From Sulfurovum sp. (GTDB taxonomy: Bacteria > Campylobacterota > Campylobacteria > Campylobacterales > Sulfurovaceae): a stretch of DNA of 42,379 nt. The stretch covers positions 1 to 42,379 of the forward strand of contig WFYB01000090.1 of NCBI GenBank assembly GCA_015490315.1, written 5' to 3'. The notes below the pieces were generated by a model. That model was not told where the DNA came from. It saw only the letters and a program-made list of their open reading frames with translations, and ran no database searches. This document shows positions 32,260 to 41,068 of the stretch, piece by piece (position 1 is the first letter of the stretch; each line of letters opens with the position of its first letter). A program made the translations under genes and the position numbers.

Positions 32260-33542
32260 TCAAACGAACTCTGCGCCTTTTGAACAATAGTCAGTATAAA
32301 AAGCTTATCAGCAACTTTTCCTACCTCACGGTGATCAATATCGTCAACAGGATACTGCCTTTGATTGTAGTCCCATACATTGTCCGTACGATCGGTGTGG
32401 AGAAGTTTGGTGTTGTTACTTTTGCATGGGCCTTTGCTTCGTATGGTATATTGATTACCAAATATTCATTTGAACTGACAGCTGTGAAACATATCTCTTT
32501 ACATAAGCGTAATGTTGAAGAGCTCAGCAGATACTTATGGACAGTACTCTCGACACGTTTCGTATTAACCGTTTTGGTCTTTATTGTCTATGTTGTTCTT
32601 GTATTCTCTGTTGAGAAGTTCTATGCTGAACGGGAAGTAATGCTCTATACTTTTATTGCAGTTTTGGCAGATGCGATGATGCCCATCTATTTTTTTAGGG
32701 GCATAGAGGAGATGAAATATATAGCGATATTTTCTATTTTCAGCAAGCTTTTGTACGCTGCAGGGGTATTTGTCTTTGTGCATGCTCCGGAAGACTATGT
32801 CTACATTCCTTTGCTCAACGGTATCTCACTTTTTACTGTAGGTATTTATGTACTTTACTATATTCATAAAAAATATACCTTGAGACTGATAAGACCGAAA
32901 ATAACTGAAATGTACTTGTTGCTCAAAGAGGGTAAAGATATTTTCTGGTCAAATATGAGTGTCTCATTTTATACGACGATAAACCCTGTCTTGCTTGGAC
33001 TTTTTGGAAGTTATAGTGCCGTGGGTATCTATTCGCTTGCGGAAGCCATCTATAATGCCTACAGTTCGATCATTAAAAGCTATACGGTGGTTGTCTATCC
33101 GCACCTTGCACAATATATCGATGATCTGCAGCAGCTCTACAGGCAGGCACGTAAATTTTTCAGAGCCTACGTGATGATTCTTGTTGCCGCTTCGGCGCTG
33201 CTCTATTTGATGTCAGACTTTATTATTACGCTCTTGTATGGTTCCGGGCATGATACCTCGATAGAGATATTGAAAATTTTGGCAATTGCCACACTGCTCG
33301 AACCTCTGGGAGGGTTTTTTACCGCCTCTTTGGCACTCAAGTCGCAATACCGTGTGATCCGAAGCATTACCTTTAGAACGATGCTGGTGAACCTCCTGCT
33401 GATCATACCCGCGATCTATCTTTATGGTGCAAAGGGATTGGCATATCTGTTTTTATTGCTTTCTATACTGCAGGTCTATTTGAATCTAAGCAAAAATCAT
33501 GAAATTTTACGCAACAGCAGCAAAACGAGGAGGGCAGAATAG
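32256..33542 (+). CDS. Wzx-type polysaccharide flippase (MOP superfamily)
   Basis: The 428-residue protein has about 12 membrane helices. The N-terminus matches RfbX/Wzx proteins: NFSYLTVINIVNRILPLIVV, then PYIVRTIGVEKFGVVTFAWA. The middle region KEGKDIFWSNMSVSFYTTIN, followed by LGLFGSYSAVGIYSLAEAI, is also typical. It would flip undecaprenyl-linked repeat units to the periplasm for polymerisation by the adjacent Wzy-like protein. It starts within the Wzy stop (ATGA), and its stop overlaps the next GTG start. Confidence 0.88.
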   Translation: MIKRTLRLLNNSQYKKLISNFSYLTVINIVNRILPLIVVPYIVRTIGVEKFGVVTFAWAFASYGILITKYSFELTAVKHISLHKRNVEELSRYLWTVLSTRFVLTVLVFIVYVVLVFSVEKFYAEREVMLYTFIAVLADAMMPIYFFRGIEEMKYIAIFSIFSKLLYAAGVFVFVHAPEDYVYIPLLNGISLFTVGIYVLYYIHKKYTLRLIRPKITEMYLLLKEGKDIFWSNMSVSFYTTINPVLLGLFGSYSAVGIYSLAEAIYNAYSSIIKSYTVVVYPHLAQYIDDLQQLYRQARKFFRAYVMILVAASALLYLMSDFIITLLYGSGHDTSIEILKILAIATLLEPLGGFFTASLALKSQYRVIRSITFRTMLVNLLLIIPAIYLYGAKGLAYLFLLLSILQVYLNLSKNHEILRNSSKTRRAE

Positions 33543-34729
33543 TGGTGAAAATATCCAAATGGTTTGACGGTTATCAGGCACCGGCAGTATTGATGATCGA
33601 TGATCTGAGTGACGGCTATATTGATATCCATAAAGAGCCTTATAAGAATGACTGGGGCTATCTTTGTGATACAGAAGAGTCGGCATATACTTTTTTGCAG
33701 AGGGAGTTGCTCGTACACTATCCTGATATTAAGATCACTTTTTTTGTCCCCTATGCACGACATAATGTCATTAATGAAACAAGAGACAATTACAAAAAAT
33801 ATGCTGTAGGGGAGAGAGAAGCTTTTACAGATTTTTTGAAACGTTTGCTAAAGCAGGGGCATGAAATAGCACATCACGGATCCAATCACGGTAGATATAT
33901 CGACCCGGAGAAGATCGATACAGCAAACAACTTCATACATGAGTGGCAGCTTTTTGAGAGTGTGGAAGAGGGGGTCGCCGTGACACTGAAAGGCAAAAAA
34001 GTGTTTAGAGAGATCGTTGGTACAGAGGTCACAGGTGGTAAATATTGCGGCTATCTGCAACGCTCGAATTCAGCGGATATTATTGATGCCTGCGGTTTTG
34101 AATACTGGTGTATCGATGCAAAACTTGATCCCAAAGAGAGCGATACCTATCTCTTCGGCAAAAACAATGTGATTGCATTTCCTACCAACTTTAACGGCAA
34201 TGCATTTGTCCGCCTCAAATACAAAACAGGGAGGGAAAAAAGAGACAATCTCAAGCGTTTTACACGCTTCCTTCAGCCACTGTATAACATCACCCAATAC
34301 CATAAGCTTGAAACACTTTACAAACTTGGCAACATTATCAGTATTCAGGAACATATCTCTCCGGCAACATCTTCAGGCAGTATACAGGCATCCAATATCG
34401 TTTCAGATATGGAAAGTCTGCAAAAAATATTTGCCTATCTCTCAAAAAAATCTATCTGGTACGCTACCTGTGGAGAGATTGCAAGATATATTTATGTGAG
34501 GGATCAGTGCCGTATAGAGCATCGCAAGAATGAAATCGTGATTATATTTGATAACCCAAAACGGCTGGATAACACTAAAGTGACGGTGGAATCAGAAAAA
34601 GCATTTGTATTGGAAGATAGCGATGGGAGACGTCATGATTCCCAAAAGGGAGACGGGAAATACTTCCTATCGTTATCTGTGCATGAAGGTGAAAACAGGT
34701 ATCTCTTACTTGAGGGAGCCGAAGCATGA
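33542..34729 (+). CDS. Polysaccharide deacetylase-like (NodB-fold) protein
   Basis: The 395-residue protein has no signal peptide, so it appears cytosolic. It shows the CE4/NodB metal motifs: VLMIDDLSDGY, with D20 and D21 in place of the usual TFDDG, and GHEIAHHGSNHGRY, where H112 and H116 form the H-x3-H pair. The roughly 90 residues between the motifs are longer than in minimal NodB domains. The region 225-290 is less typical, and the last 70 residues look like a separate beta domain (RIEHRKNEIVIIFDNP...). It may N-deacetylate an amino sugar at the nucleotide or lipid-linked stage (inference). The start is GTG 33542 or the next GTG, 33545, after GGAGG. It is coupled to the flippase and the next transferase by overlaps. 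Confidence 0.7.
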   Translation: MVKISKWFDGYQAPAVLMIDDLSDGYIDIHKEPYKNDWGYLCDTEESAYTFLQRELLVHYPDIKITFFVPYARHNVINETRDNYKKYAVGEREAFTDFLKRLLKQGHEIAHHGSNHGRYIDPEKIDTANNFIHEWQLFESVEEGVAVTLKGKKVFREIVGTEVTGGKYCGYLQRSNSADIIDACGFEYWCIDAKLDPKESDTYLFGKNNVIAFPTNFNGNAFVRLKYKTGREKRDNLKRFTRFLQPLYNITQYHKLETLYKLGNIISIQEHISPATSSGSIQASNIVSDMESLQKIFAYLSKKSIWYATCGEIARYIYVRDQCRIEHRKNEIVIIFDNPKRLDNTKVTVESEKAFVLEDSDGRRHDSQKGDGKYFLSLSVHEGENRYLLLEGAEA

Positions 34730-35826
34730 AAATGATGTTCGTGATTCACTCACTGGGGCAAATGGGTGGTGCAGAGAAGGTATTGGTCATGCTTGCAAAC
34801 CATTTTACTTCTTCGGGACATAGTGTCTCTATCTTGGTACTTTCAGATCAGCAATCTATTTTCGATCTTCATCATGATATCAACGTAATCTCCTACAATC
34901 CATCAGGTGGGAGAAAAAGCAGAATCGGAGGTATGCTCGGACAGATAAAGTTTATATACAGCGCTTTGGTTCTGGAAAAACCCGATATCGTGATAGCATT
35001 TATTGCCGCAAGCAATATTTTGACCACCATCGCGGCGAAACTGGCAAAAAGACCGGTGATTATCTCAGAACATACCAATTATGAGCGTGCGCTGACAGAT
35101 ACGAGAGGTTCTTTGTCTGCCAAAATATGGAGAATGTTACGAAGGGTTATTTACCCTTGGGCCGACCATTTGATGATATTGACAGAACAGGATAGAGACA
35201 AATATCCATATGTGCGAGCTTTGAGTGTTCAGCCCAATCCTTTGGTTCTTTCACAGAAATATGCTTCTCTTCAGCGTGAGAAAATCGTTCTCGGTGTCGG
35301 TAGACTCTCTCATGTCAAAGGTTTTGATATGCTGATCGATGCTTTTGTGAAGGTAGAGGCTTCTGATTGGCGTTTGGTCATTACAGGAGAGGGGGATGAG
35401 AGAGAGGTATTGGAATCAAAAATACGAGAATATGGGCTTGAAGACCGTGTAGTGTTGACAGGCTTTGTACAAGATATGGAGCACTACTATAAACGGGCAT
35501 CGATCTATGTGCTTTCATCACGGGCAGAAGGTTTCCCCGGAGGACTTTGTGAAGCGATGGGATACGGATGTGCCGTTGTCGCTTTTGATTGTCCTACAGG
35601 ACCGGCGGAGATCATCAGAAATGATATTGACGGTATTTTGGTTGAGGCTGAAAATGTAGATGCGCTTAGGGAGCAGATAGCATTATTGATCCAAGATGAA
35701 GAGAAAAGAAAGCTGCTTGGAGAGAATGCCAAAGAGATCAGTGAAAGACTTGATATCAAAACTATTGCAGCACAGTGGGAAGAGATCATGACAAAGGTTA
35801 TACAACAACATGAGGAAGAGATATGA
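34726..35826 (+). CDS. Glycosyltransferase family 4
   Basis: The 366-residue GT-B transferase starts MFVIHSLGQMGGAEKVLVML, the family's acceptor-side loop. The donor domain has LGVGRLSHVKGFDMLIDAF, ITGEGDEREVLES, and the EX7E motif SRAEGFPGGLCEAMGYG followed by DCPTGPAEII. The 'CPTGP.EII' form is common in GalNAc- or GlcNAc-transferring enzymes such as PglJ/PglH relatives, which suggests a HexNAc donor (weak inference). It overlaps both neighbours by four bases. Confidence 0.9.
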   Translation: MKMMFVIHSLGQMGGAEKVLVMLANHFTSSGHSVSILVLSDQQSIFDLHHDINVISYNPSGGRKSRIGGMLGQIKFIYSALVLEKPDIVIAFIAASNILTTIAAKLAKRPVIISEHTNYERALTDTRGSLSAKIWRMLRRVIYPWADHLMILTEQDRDKYPYVRALSVQPNPLVLSQKYASLQREKIVLGVGRLSHVKGFDMLIDAFVKVEASDWRLVITGEGDEREVLESKIREYGLEDRVVLTGFVQDMEHYYKRASIYVLSSRAEGFPGGLCEAMGYGCAVVAFDCPTGPAEIIRNDIDGILVEAENVDALREQIALLIQDEEKRKLLGENAKEISERLDIKTIAAQWEEIMTKVIQQHEEEI

Positions 35827-36938
35827 GTCAAAGAGTATATTATCTCGATGGAATGAGGGGATTGCTGATCCTCTCTATTGTTCTGATCCATACCCTTCAG
35901 GTATACAACCCTGATCGGACATGGTTGATATACAGTGATACAGGGATCTCATGGGCACCCTACCTGATAGAGTTGCTTATGCTTTTTACTTTGCCCTCTT
36001 TTTTTATGATGTCAGGTTATCTTGCTGCGATGAGTATCGGGAAACAGGGCGCAGCCTATTTTTTAGAATCCCGGCTGAAACGCATTGTTGTACCGATTAT
36101 AAGTGCTGCAGTGATCTTAAATTCGCTTCAGACATACCTGTTGGTCAAAAACGGCTGGATGCATTTTGCGTTATTGGTTTATTTAAAAGAAGGCAAATGG
36201 ATCTCCCATCTATGGTTCCTGATAGATTTGGCGGTCTTTTTTTCCATGATCTATATAGCTGTGAAGTATTTTTCAAGGTACTTACAGCGCTTTGACCATG
36301 TACTGCAAAAATATATTGTAAGAACCAATATCTACCTTGTGCTTACGATGATTGCAGGACTGACAGTTGTTTTTCTGGCGCTTTTTAGTCTTTTTGCACC
36401 CTATCTGAACAACCCAATACTCAATATCCGCTCTTTGGCGTTTTATCTGCCGTTCTTTCTCTTTGGGATTTTGATGTACAGATACAGGTCGCTGTATGAA
36501 AAGATGCTTGGATTGTCTCTTTTCTCTCTTATACTTGTGACGTTTTTTTCATATTCCAGCGCTTTATACTTTGCCGGATATGAAGGGAAAGCCTATCGGT
36601 TTTTATACTATTTTTTCGATACTGTCGCACATCTGTTCGCGTCAGTGCTCTGTTTTGTGCTCTTCTATCGCTTTATGAACCGGCCTACACAATGGATGCG
36701 TATCTTATCAGATGCCTCTTATACGATTTACCTTTTTCATCACCTTTTTGTGATCGCTATTGGGCTGCTGTTTATAAAGTTCGGAATAGACGGGTATCTC
36801 GCTTTGCCTCTACTCTTCTTGAGTGCAGCGGGATTAAGTCTGCTTGTTCATCGGAGGCTGATCAGTCAAATACCCTGGCTGGCTTTTCTGTTCAATGGAA
36901 AAAAACGCGTAGAACAAAAAGAACGTAGAGATGCATAA
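35823..36938 (+). CDS. Acyltransferase family 3 (OafA-like) membrane protein
   Basis: The 371-residue protein has about ten membrane helices. The N-terminal RVYYLDGMRGLLILSIVLIH is the family signature, with the conserved Arg and the His that ends the first helix. The FFMMSGYLAAM and ISHLWFLIDLAVFF segments also fit, and a late helix carries IYLFHHLFVIAIG. These proteins transfer acetyl or other small acyl groups to surface sugars across the inner membrane. It is not fused to an SGNH domain. It closes the first tightly overlapping block of the cluster; a promoter-like TATAAT follows its stop. Confidence 0.88.
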   Translation: MSQRVYYLDGMRGLLILSIVLIHTLQVYNPDRTWLIYSDTGISWAPYLIELLMLFTLPSFFMMSGYLAAMSIGKQGAAYFLESRLKRIVVPIISAAVILNSLQTYLLVKNGWMHFALLVYLKEGKWISHLWFLIDLAVFFSMIYIAVKYFSRYLQRFDHVLQKYIVRTNIYLVLTMIAGLTVVFLALFSLFAPYLNNPILNIRSLAFYLPFFLFGILMYRYRSLYEKMLGLSLFSLILVTFFSYSSALYFAGYEGKAYRFLYYFFDTVAHLFASVLCFVLFYRFMNRPTQWMRILSDASYTIYLFHHLFVIAIGLLFIKFGIDGYLALPLLFLSAAGLSLLVHRRLISQIPWLAFLFNGKKRVEQKERRDA

Positions 36939-36945
36939 AATACGT

Positions 36946-36951
36946 TATAAT
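36946..36951 (+). promoter_or_regulatory. -10 box inside the polysaccharide cluster
   Basis: A perfect TATAAT lies in the 45-base gap after the acyltransferase, 33 bases before the next ATG. AGGGGAAAA is the ribosome binding site. It could start a second transcript. Confidence 0.45.
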
Positions 36952-36983
36952 GAAGTAGAGTAGGAATCAAAAAGGGGAAAAGA

Positions 36984-38366
36984 ATGGATTATGACAGTAT
37001 AATTCATCGCTATCAGGCAAATTACTACAAATTGCCCCGAAGCGTCAAACTTTTTTTGGGTACCCTGTATGGGAGTATACCCTTGGAGTTGAGATTTGGC
37101 AAAGCATATACGCTGCATAAAAAACTTCTCGAGAAGTTCAATGAAGGCAGCAGCGAGTATCAGCTTGATTATCAGTACAATAAAACATTGGAGACACTCC
37201 AGTTCGCTTCAGAGCACATCCCTTATTACCAGAAACTTTTTAGGGAACACGGTTTTAAGGTAGATGATTTCAAAGATTTCTCTGATCTTCAACGCATCCC
37301 CACTTTGACCAAAAAGATCATTCAGGAAAATATCGACAGCCTTTATACAGATGTGATAGACAAGCCTGTACCTTACTACACAGGCGGCAGCAGCGGAGAG
37401 CCTATGAAGATGTATGCACCGCTTTCAATTTCACGTGCCAAAGAGAAAGCCTATATGAACTACACATTCGCACAGGCGGGACACCGCTACAGAGAAAGGG
37501 CAGTTTCTCTCTCTGCACGGGGCAGTGCCGATGAGGAAGAGGGGATTTTCTGGGAATACCAGAAAATAGACAACTATCTGCTTGTATCAGTGAATCATTT
37601 GCACACTGCGTGTATCGGGAAAATAGTCGATGCAATCAAAGAGTGGAAACCAAAGACCTTTTACGGATATCCCAGTGCCATCTCTATGTTTATACGTGCA
37701 TGTAAATCCATAGGGGTAGAGAAGATGGAGGGGATCTCCGGTGTCGTACTCACTTCCGAATCAGTTTCATGGGAAGATGTGGATAGTTTTAAAAATTTTT
37801 TCAAGGCAACAGTCATCTCGCATTACGGGCATACAGAAAGAGTCGTTTCATCCTGGCGTAAAGATAGAGAAGATTATCGTTTTTTCAACTCTTACGGTCT
37901 TGTCACACACCATCAAGGTGAGATAATCGGTACCTCTTTTGATAATTTTGTGATGCCTTATATCAATTATGCGACACAGGACTATTTGGGAGATACGGCA
38001 TACTATCCCGGAACAGATATTGTAAGGAGTGCCGGTAGTATTCAGGGTCGAAAGCAGGAGTCTATAGTCACGAAAGAGAAGAAGGTGATACCGATACTGA
38101 GCATTGGTGCCGGGCACTTCTCCTCTTACGATCATATACAAAAAGCGCAGTTCTATCAAGATACTCCGGGTCAAGTGCTCTTACGTATCGTTACAGACAA
38201 TCCCAGATCGATAGATGCTGCCAATATGATCGATGAGATGCAAAAGCGCGTAGAGAACAAAATTGATTTTAGTATTGAATTTGTGGATCACATAGAGGAT
38301 ACATCACGCAGGAAACGTATCTTGTGCGTGCAAAAATTGGATCTTGACAGATATCAAATGGAGTGA
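36984..38366 (+). CDS. PaaK/CapK-like adenylate-forming enzyme
   Basis: This 460-residue protein resembles phenylacetate-CoA ligases and CapK capsule proteins of the ANL superfamily. It has FASEHIPYYQKLF near the N-terminus, the P-loop-like YYTGGSSGEPMK (131-142), GYPSAISMFIRACKSIG, TSESVSWEDV, SHYGHTERV, and a small C-terminal domain beginning near 365. ANL enzymes activate a carboxylate as an acyl-adenylate. CapK-type members sit in capsule clusters, but their substrates are mostly unknown. A role in loading an acyl or amino group onto the polysaccharide is an inference. It has its own promoter-like sequence upstream and a 67-base gap after it. Confidence 0.8.
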   Translation: MDYDSIIHRYQANYYKLPRSVKLFLGTLYGSIPLELRFGKAYTLHKKLLEKFNEGSSEYQLDYQYNKTLETLQFASEHIPYYQKLFREHGFKVDDFKDFSDLQRIPTLTKKIIQENIDSLYTDVIDKPVPYYTGGSSGEPMKMYAPLSISRAKEKAYMNYTFAQAGHRYRERAVSLSARGSADEEEGIFWEYQKIDNYLLVSVNHLHTACIGKIVDAIKEWKPKTFYGYPSAISMFIRACKSIGVEKMEGISGVVLTSESVSWEDVDSFKNFFKATVISHYGHTERVVSSWRKDREDYRFFNSYGLVTHHQGEIIGTSFDNFVMPYINYATQDYLGDTAYYPGTDIVRSAGSIQGRKQESIVTKEKKVIPILSIGAGHFSSYDHIQKAQFYQDTPGQVLLRIVTDNPRSIDAANMIDEMQKRVENKIDFSIEFVDHIEDTSRRKRILCVQKLDLDRYQME

Positions 38367-38402
38367 CTTTGTCGCCGTATTATCATCTAAGGAATGGGTT
38401 TA

Positions 38403-38408
38403 TATACT
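38403..38408 (+). promoter_or_regulatory. Second internal -10 box in the polysaccharide cluster
   Basis: TATACT lies 26 bases before the next transferase ATG (38434), with GGGAG as the ribosome binding site. The 67-base gap contains no gene. Confidence 0.35.
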
Positions 38409-38433
38409 AGAGTAGAGTTTAGGGAGATGTAAG

Positions 38434-39495
38434 ATGACTACAAATAGCAATGTCAACAGACAAACAGAAACAAAAAAGATGCTGATTCTCGGCCCTCGCC
38501 AGAACATATATGATCAGAAAAAAACAGGAGGGGTGACAATCCTTTTTGAGCTTTTTCTTGAGGAACTCAGGCAACGCAATATCTCTTTTGATGTTATCGA
38601 TACATTGGTTGACAACAATGGTGGTAAAGTACAAGCACTTATGGGCACCTATGTGCGAATTTTGAAGAAGTTCCGTCATGTTGAGCATATCTCTCTCCAG
38701 GCATCCCAAAATGTACTGCTTTATGTGGCACCGCTGGCAGTGATACTGGGTAAACTTTTTGGCAAGCAAATCTCAGTGAGGGTCTTTGCAGGCGGTATGA
38801 ATAACAAATATGAACAAAGTTTCTTGTTTAAGATGGTCTCAGGATTTGTACTGAGAAATGTAGATGCTGTCTTTTTTGAGACCAAATATCTCGTGGAGTA
38901 TTTCCGGCGTTATAACCCTCATACATATTGGCTGCCCAATGTTCGAAAACGGGAGAATAGAGAGGGAAGTTCCGATAGCTTTCAGCGTCGTTTTGTCTAT
39001 ATTGGTACGATCAATGAAGAGAAGGGGATCGATCTGCTGTGTGATATAGCCAAAAAGCTCCCTGAGGATGTGACACTTGATCTTTACGGGCCTATCATAG
39101 AGGAGAAATACAGTAATGACTATTTTCATGCAAGAGGTGTCAACTATAAAGGGGCGCTCAGACCCGATGAGGTACTTGATGTGATGTCTACCTATGATGT
39201 GCTGGTGCTGCCCTCCTACCGTGAGGGGTATCCCGGTGTGATCATAGAGGCATTTATGTTGGGGCTGCCGGTGATTGCTACAAAACTAGACGGGATAATG
39301 GAGATGGTAGAGGATGGATATAACGGGCTGCTGATCGATATCGGGAGCGAAGAGCAGCTCTATGAGGCAATCCTCTCTATAGATGCAGAACGATATAGCT
39401 CTATGCATGAACATGCCCGTGCATCATTTGAACCTTATGACAGTCATGCGCGGACAGCATTTTTTTTGGAAAAGATAGGCTATGATGTATCCTGA
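38434..39495 (+). CDS. Glycosyltransferase family 4
   Basis: The 353-residue GT-B transferase has a GGVTILFELFLEEL acceptor loop after an N-terminal polar stretch. The donor domain has FVYIGTINEEKGIDLL, LDLYGPIIEEKY and the EX7E motif SYREGYPGVIIEAFMLGLPVIAT. An internal ATG at residue 16 (MLILGPRQ) could also be the start, because the first 15 residues are polar and unlike the family. The upstream ATG has the better ribosome binding site. The donor is unknown. It overlaps the next gene by 14 bases. Confidence 0.88.
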   Translation: MTTNSNVNRQTETKKMLILGPRQNIYDQKKTGGVTILFELFLEELRQRNISFDVIDTLVDNNGGKVQALMGTYVRILKKFRHVEHISLQASQNVLLYVAPLAVILGKLFGKQISVRVFAGGMNNKYEQSFLFKMVSGFVLRNVDAVFFETKYLVEYFRRYNPHTYWLPNVRKRENREGSSDSFQRRFVYIGTINEEKGIDLLCDIAKKLPEDVTLDLYGPIIEEKYSNDYFHARGVNYKGALRPDEVLDVMSTYDVLVLPSYREGYPGVIIEAFMLGLPVIATKLDGIMEMVEDGYNGLLIDIGSEEQLYEAILSIDAERYSSMHEHARASFEPYDSHARTAFFLEKIGYDVS

Positions 39496-41068
39496 TATTC
39501 CTCTTTATTATCATACCTTGAAGTATCTCAAGCTGCGACAGGTCGCCTACAGGCTCTACTATCTGATACGTAATAAACTTGGCGCTGTAAACTATACGAT
39601 CCTGAAACGGAGTGATCAAAGAGAGCAACCGATCGTCCCGTTGTTGTGCCCGGGGGCACCGACATTGACTTCCTGTTATGAGGAAGACGTGTTTACCTTT
39701 CTCAACCTGTCATATCGGTTTGATGATCGGATAGATTGGAATTTCTCAGAGTATGGCAAGTTGTGGACATACAACTTGACCTACTTTGATTATCTCCAGC
39801 AGGAGAGTATGACAAAAGCCAAAGGTATGGCACTGATTTATGATTTTATCAAACAGAGTGAAGATATCAGGGACGGGATGATGCCTTTTCCTATTTCGCT
39901 TAGAACGGTCAACTGGATACGTTTTCTTTCCAGATATCAGATCGCTGACCCTGTGGTCAATCGATCGCTTTATAGTCAATATCAAAAACTTATGGAGAAT
40001 CTCGAGTATCACATTATGGGAAATCATCTGCTTGAGAACGGGTTTTCTCTTCTCTTCGGTGCCTATTTTTTTCGGGACGAAAAGCTCTATAGCAAGGCAA
40101 AAGAGATCCTCGAAGCAGAACTTGACGAACAGATTCTCTCAGACGGAGCGCATTTTGAGCTTACCCCGATGTATCACCTGATCATGTTGCAGCGGGTACT
40201 GGACAGCATCAATCTGATCACTAACAATTTGTGGAAGACAGATACGCTGTTGGATATGCTGAGAGAGAAAGCATCCAAGATGACAGGCTGGATCGTTGCA
40301 ATGCAGTTCAAGAACGGTCAGCTTCCCCGGGTGAACGATACTGCAGAAGGCATCGCACTTGCGCCGGAGAGACTTCTCTCTTATGCAAAAATTATGGGTA
40401 TCTCTGTTGCCGAGGTTGCATTGGGGGAGAGTGGCTACCGTAAGAGAACCAATGATCGCTATGAGTGTCTCCTTGATGTAGGCAATATCGGTCCGGATTA
40501 TATCCCGGGACATGCGCACAGTGATACTTTCAGTTTTGAGCTTTATGTAGATGGCAAACCGGTGATTGTGGATACCGGGATTTCTACTTATGAAAACAAT
40601 GCCAAGCGACACTATGAACGCTCGACAGCAGCACATAACACAGTAGAGATCAACGGAAAGGATCAGAGCCGTGTTTGGGGAGCCTTTCGTGTGGCTCAGC
40701 GTGCACAAATCGTGTCACTTACAGAGGATAGCAATGTTCTTAGTGCGACACATGACGGATACAGTGACCAGGGGATTTTGCATACCAGAAAGTGGGAGTT
40801 TGATTCGGGTAGCATCAAGATAGTAGATAGTATCACCGGGGGTGAATTGTCAAGTGCGGTCAGCTATCTTCACTTTCATCCGGGTATAGCTGTAAGGATT
40901 GAGGGAGATAGTGTGGTCACTCCGTCACTACGGATCAGATACCAAGGTGCAGAGGTCTTGGAGTTGGGAGAGTACGAATATGCCGAGGCTTTCAACCAAT
41001 GCCGCAAAGCACCGGTGATCAGCGCAAAGATCGGTAGAGAATCCACCATGGAGGTAGAGATCATATGA
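39482..41068 (+). CDS. Heparinase II/III-family protein
   Basis: This 528-residue protein has an N-terminal (alpha/alpha) toroid half, with NFSEYGKLWTYNLTYFDYL, ISLRTVNWIRFLSRYQ and NHLLENGFSLLFGAYFF. The C-terminal half is the beta-sandwich Heparinase II/III-like domain, with PGHAHSDTFSFEL (H344, H346), DTGISTYENN and RSTAAHNTVEINGKDQS. Relatives are lyases for uronic-acid polysaccharides, and this subgroup is found inside polysaccharide clusters, as in alginate-type and other EPS loci. No clear signal peptide is visible, which is odd for a lyase acting outside the cell. It may trim or modify the cluster's own uronate polymer (inference). Two ATGs (39482 and 39485) are possible starts. Confidence 0.85.
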   Translation: MMYPDIPLYYHTLKYLKLRQVAYRLYYLIRNKLGAVNYTILKRSDQREQPIVPLLCPGAPTLTSCYEEDVFTFLNLSYRFDDRIDWNFSEYGKLWTYNLTYFDYLQQESMTKAKGMALIYDFIKQSEDIRDGMMPFPISLRTVNWIRFLSRYQIADPVVNRSLYSQYQKLMENLEYHIMGNHLLENGFSLLFGAYFFRDEKLYSKAKEILEAELDEQILSDGAHFELTPMYHLIMLQRVLDSINLITNNLWKTDTLLDMLREKASKMTGWIVAMQFKNGQLPRVNDTAEGIALAPERLLSYAKIMGISVAEVALGESGYRKRTNDRYECLLDVGNIGPDYIPGHAHSDTFSFELYVDGKPVIVDTGISTYENNAKRHYERSTAAHNTVEINGKDQSRVWGAFRVAQRAQIVSLTEDSNVLSATHDGYSDQGILHTRKWEFDSGSIKIVDSITGGELSSAVSYLHFHPGIAVRIEGDSVVTPSLRIRYQGAEVLELGEYEYAEAFNQCRKAPVISAKIGRESTMEVEII

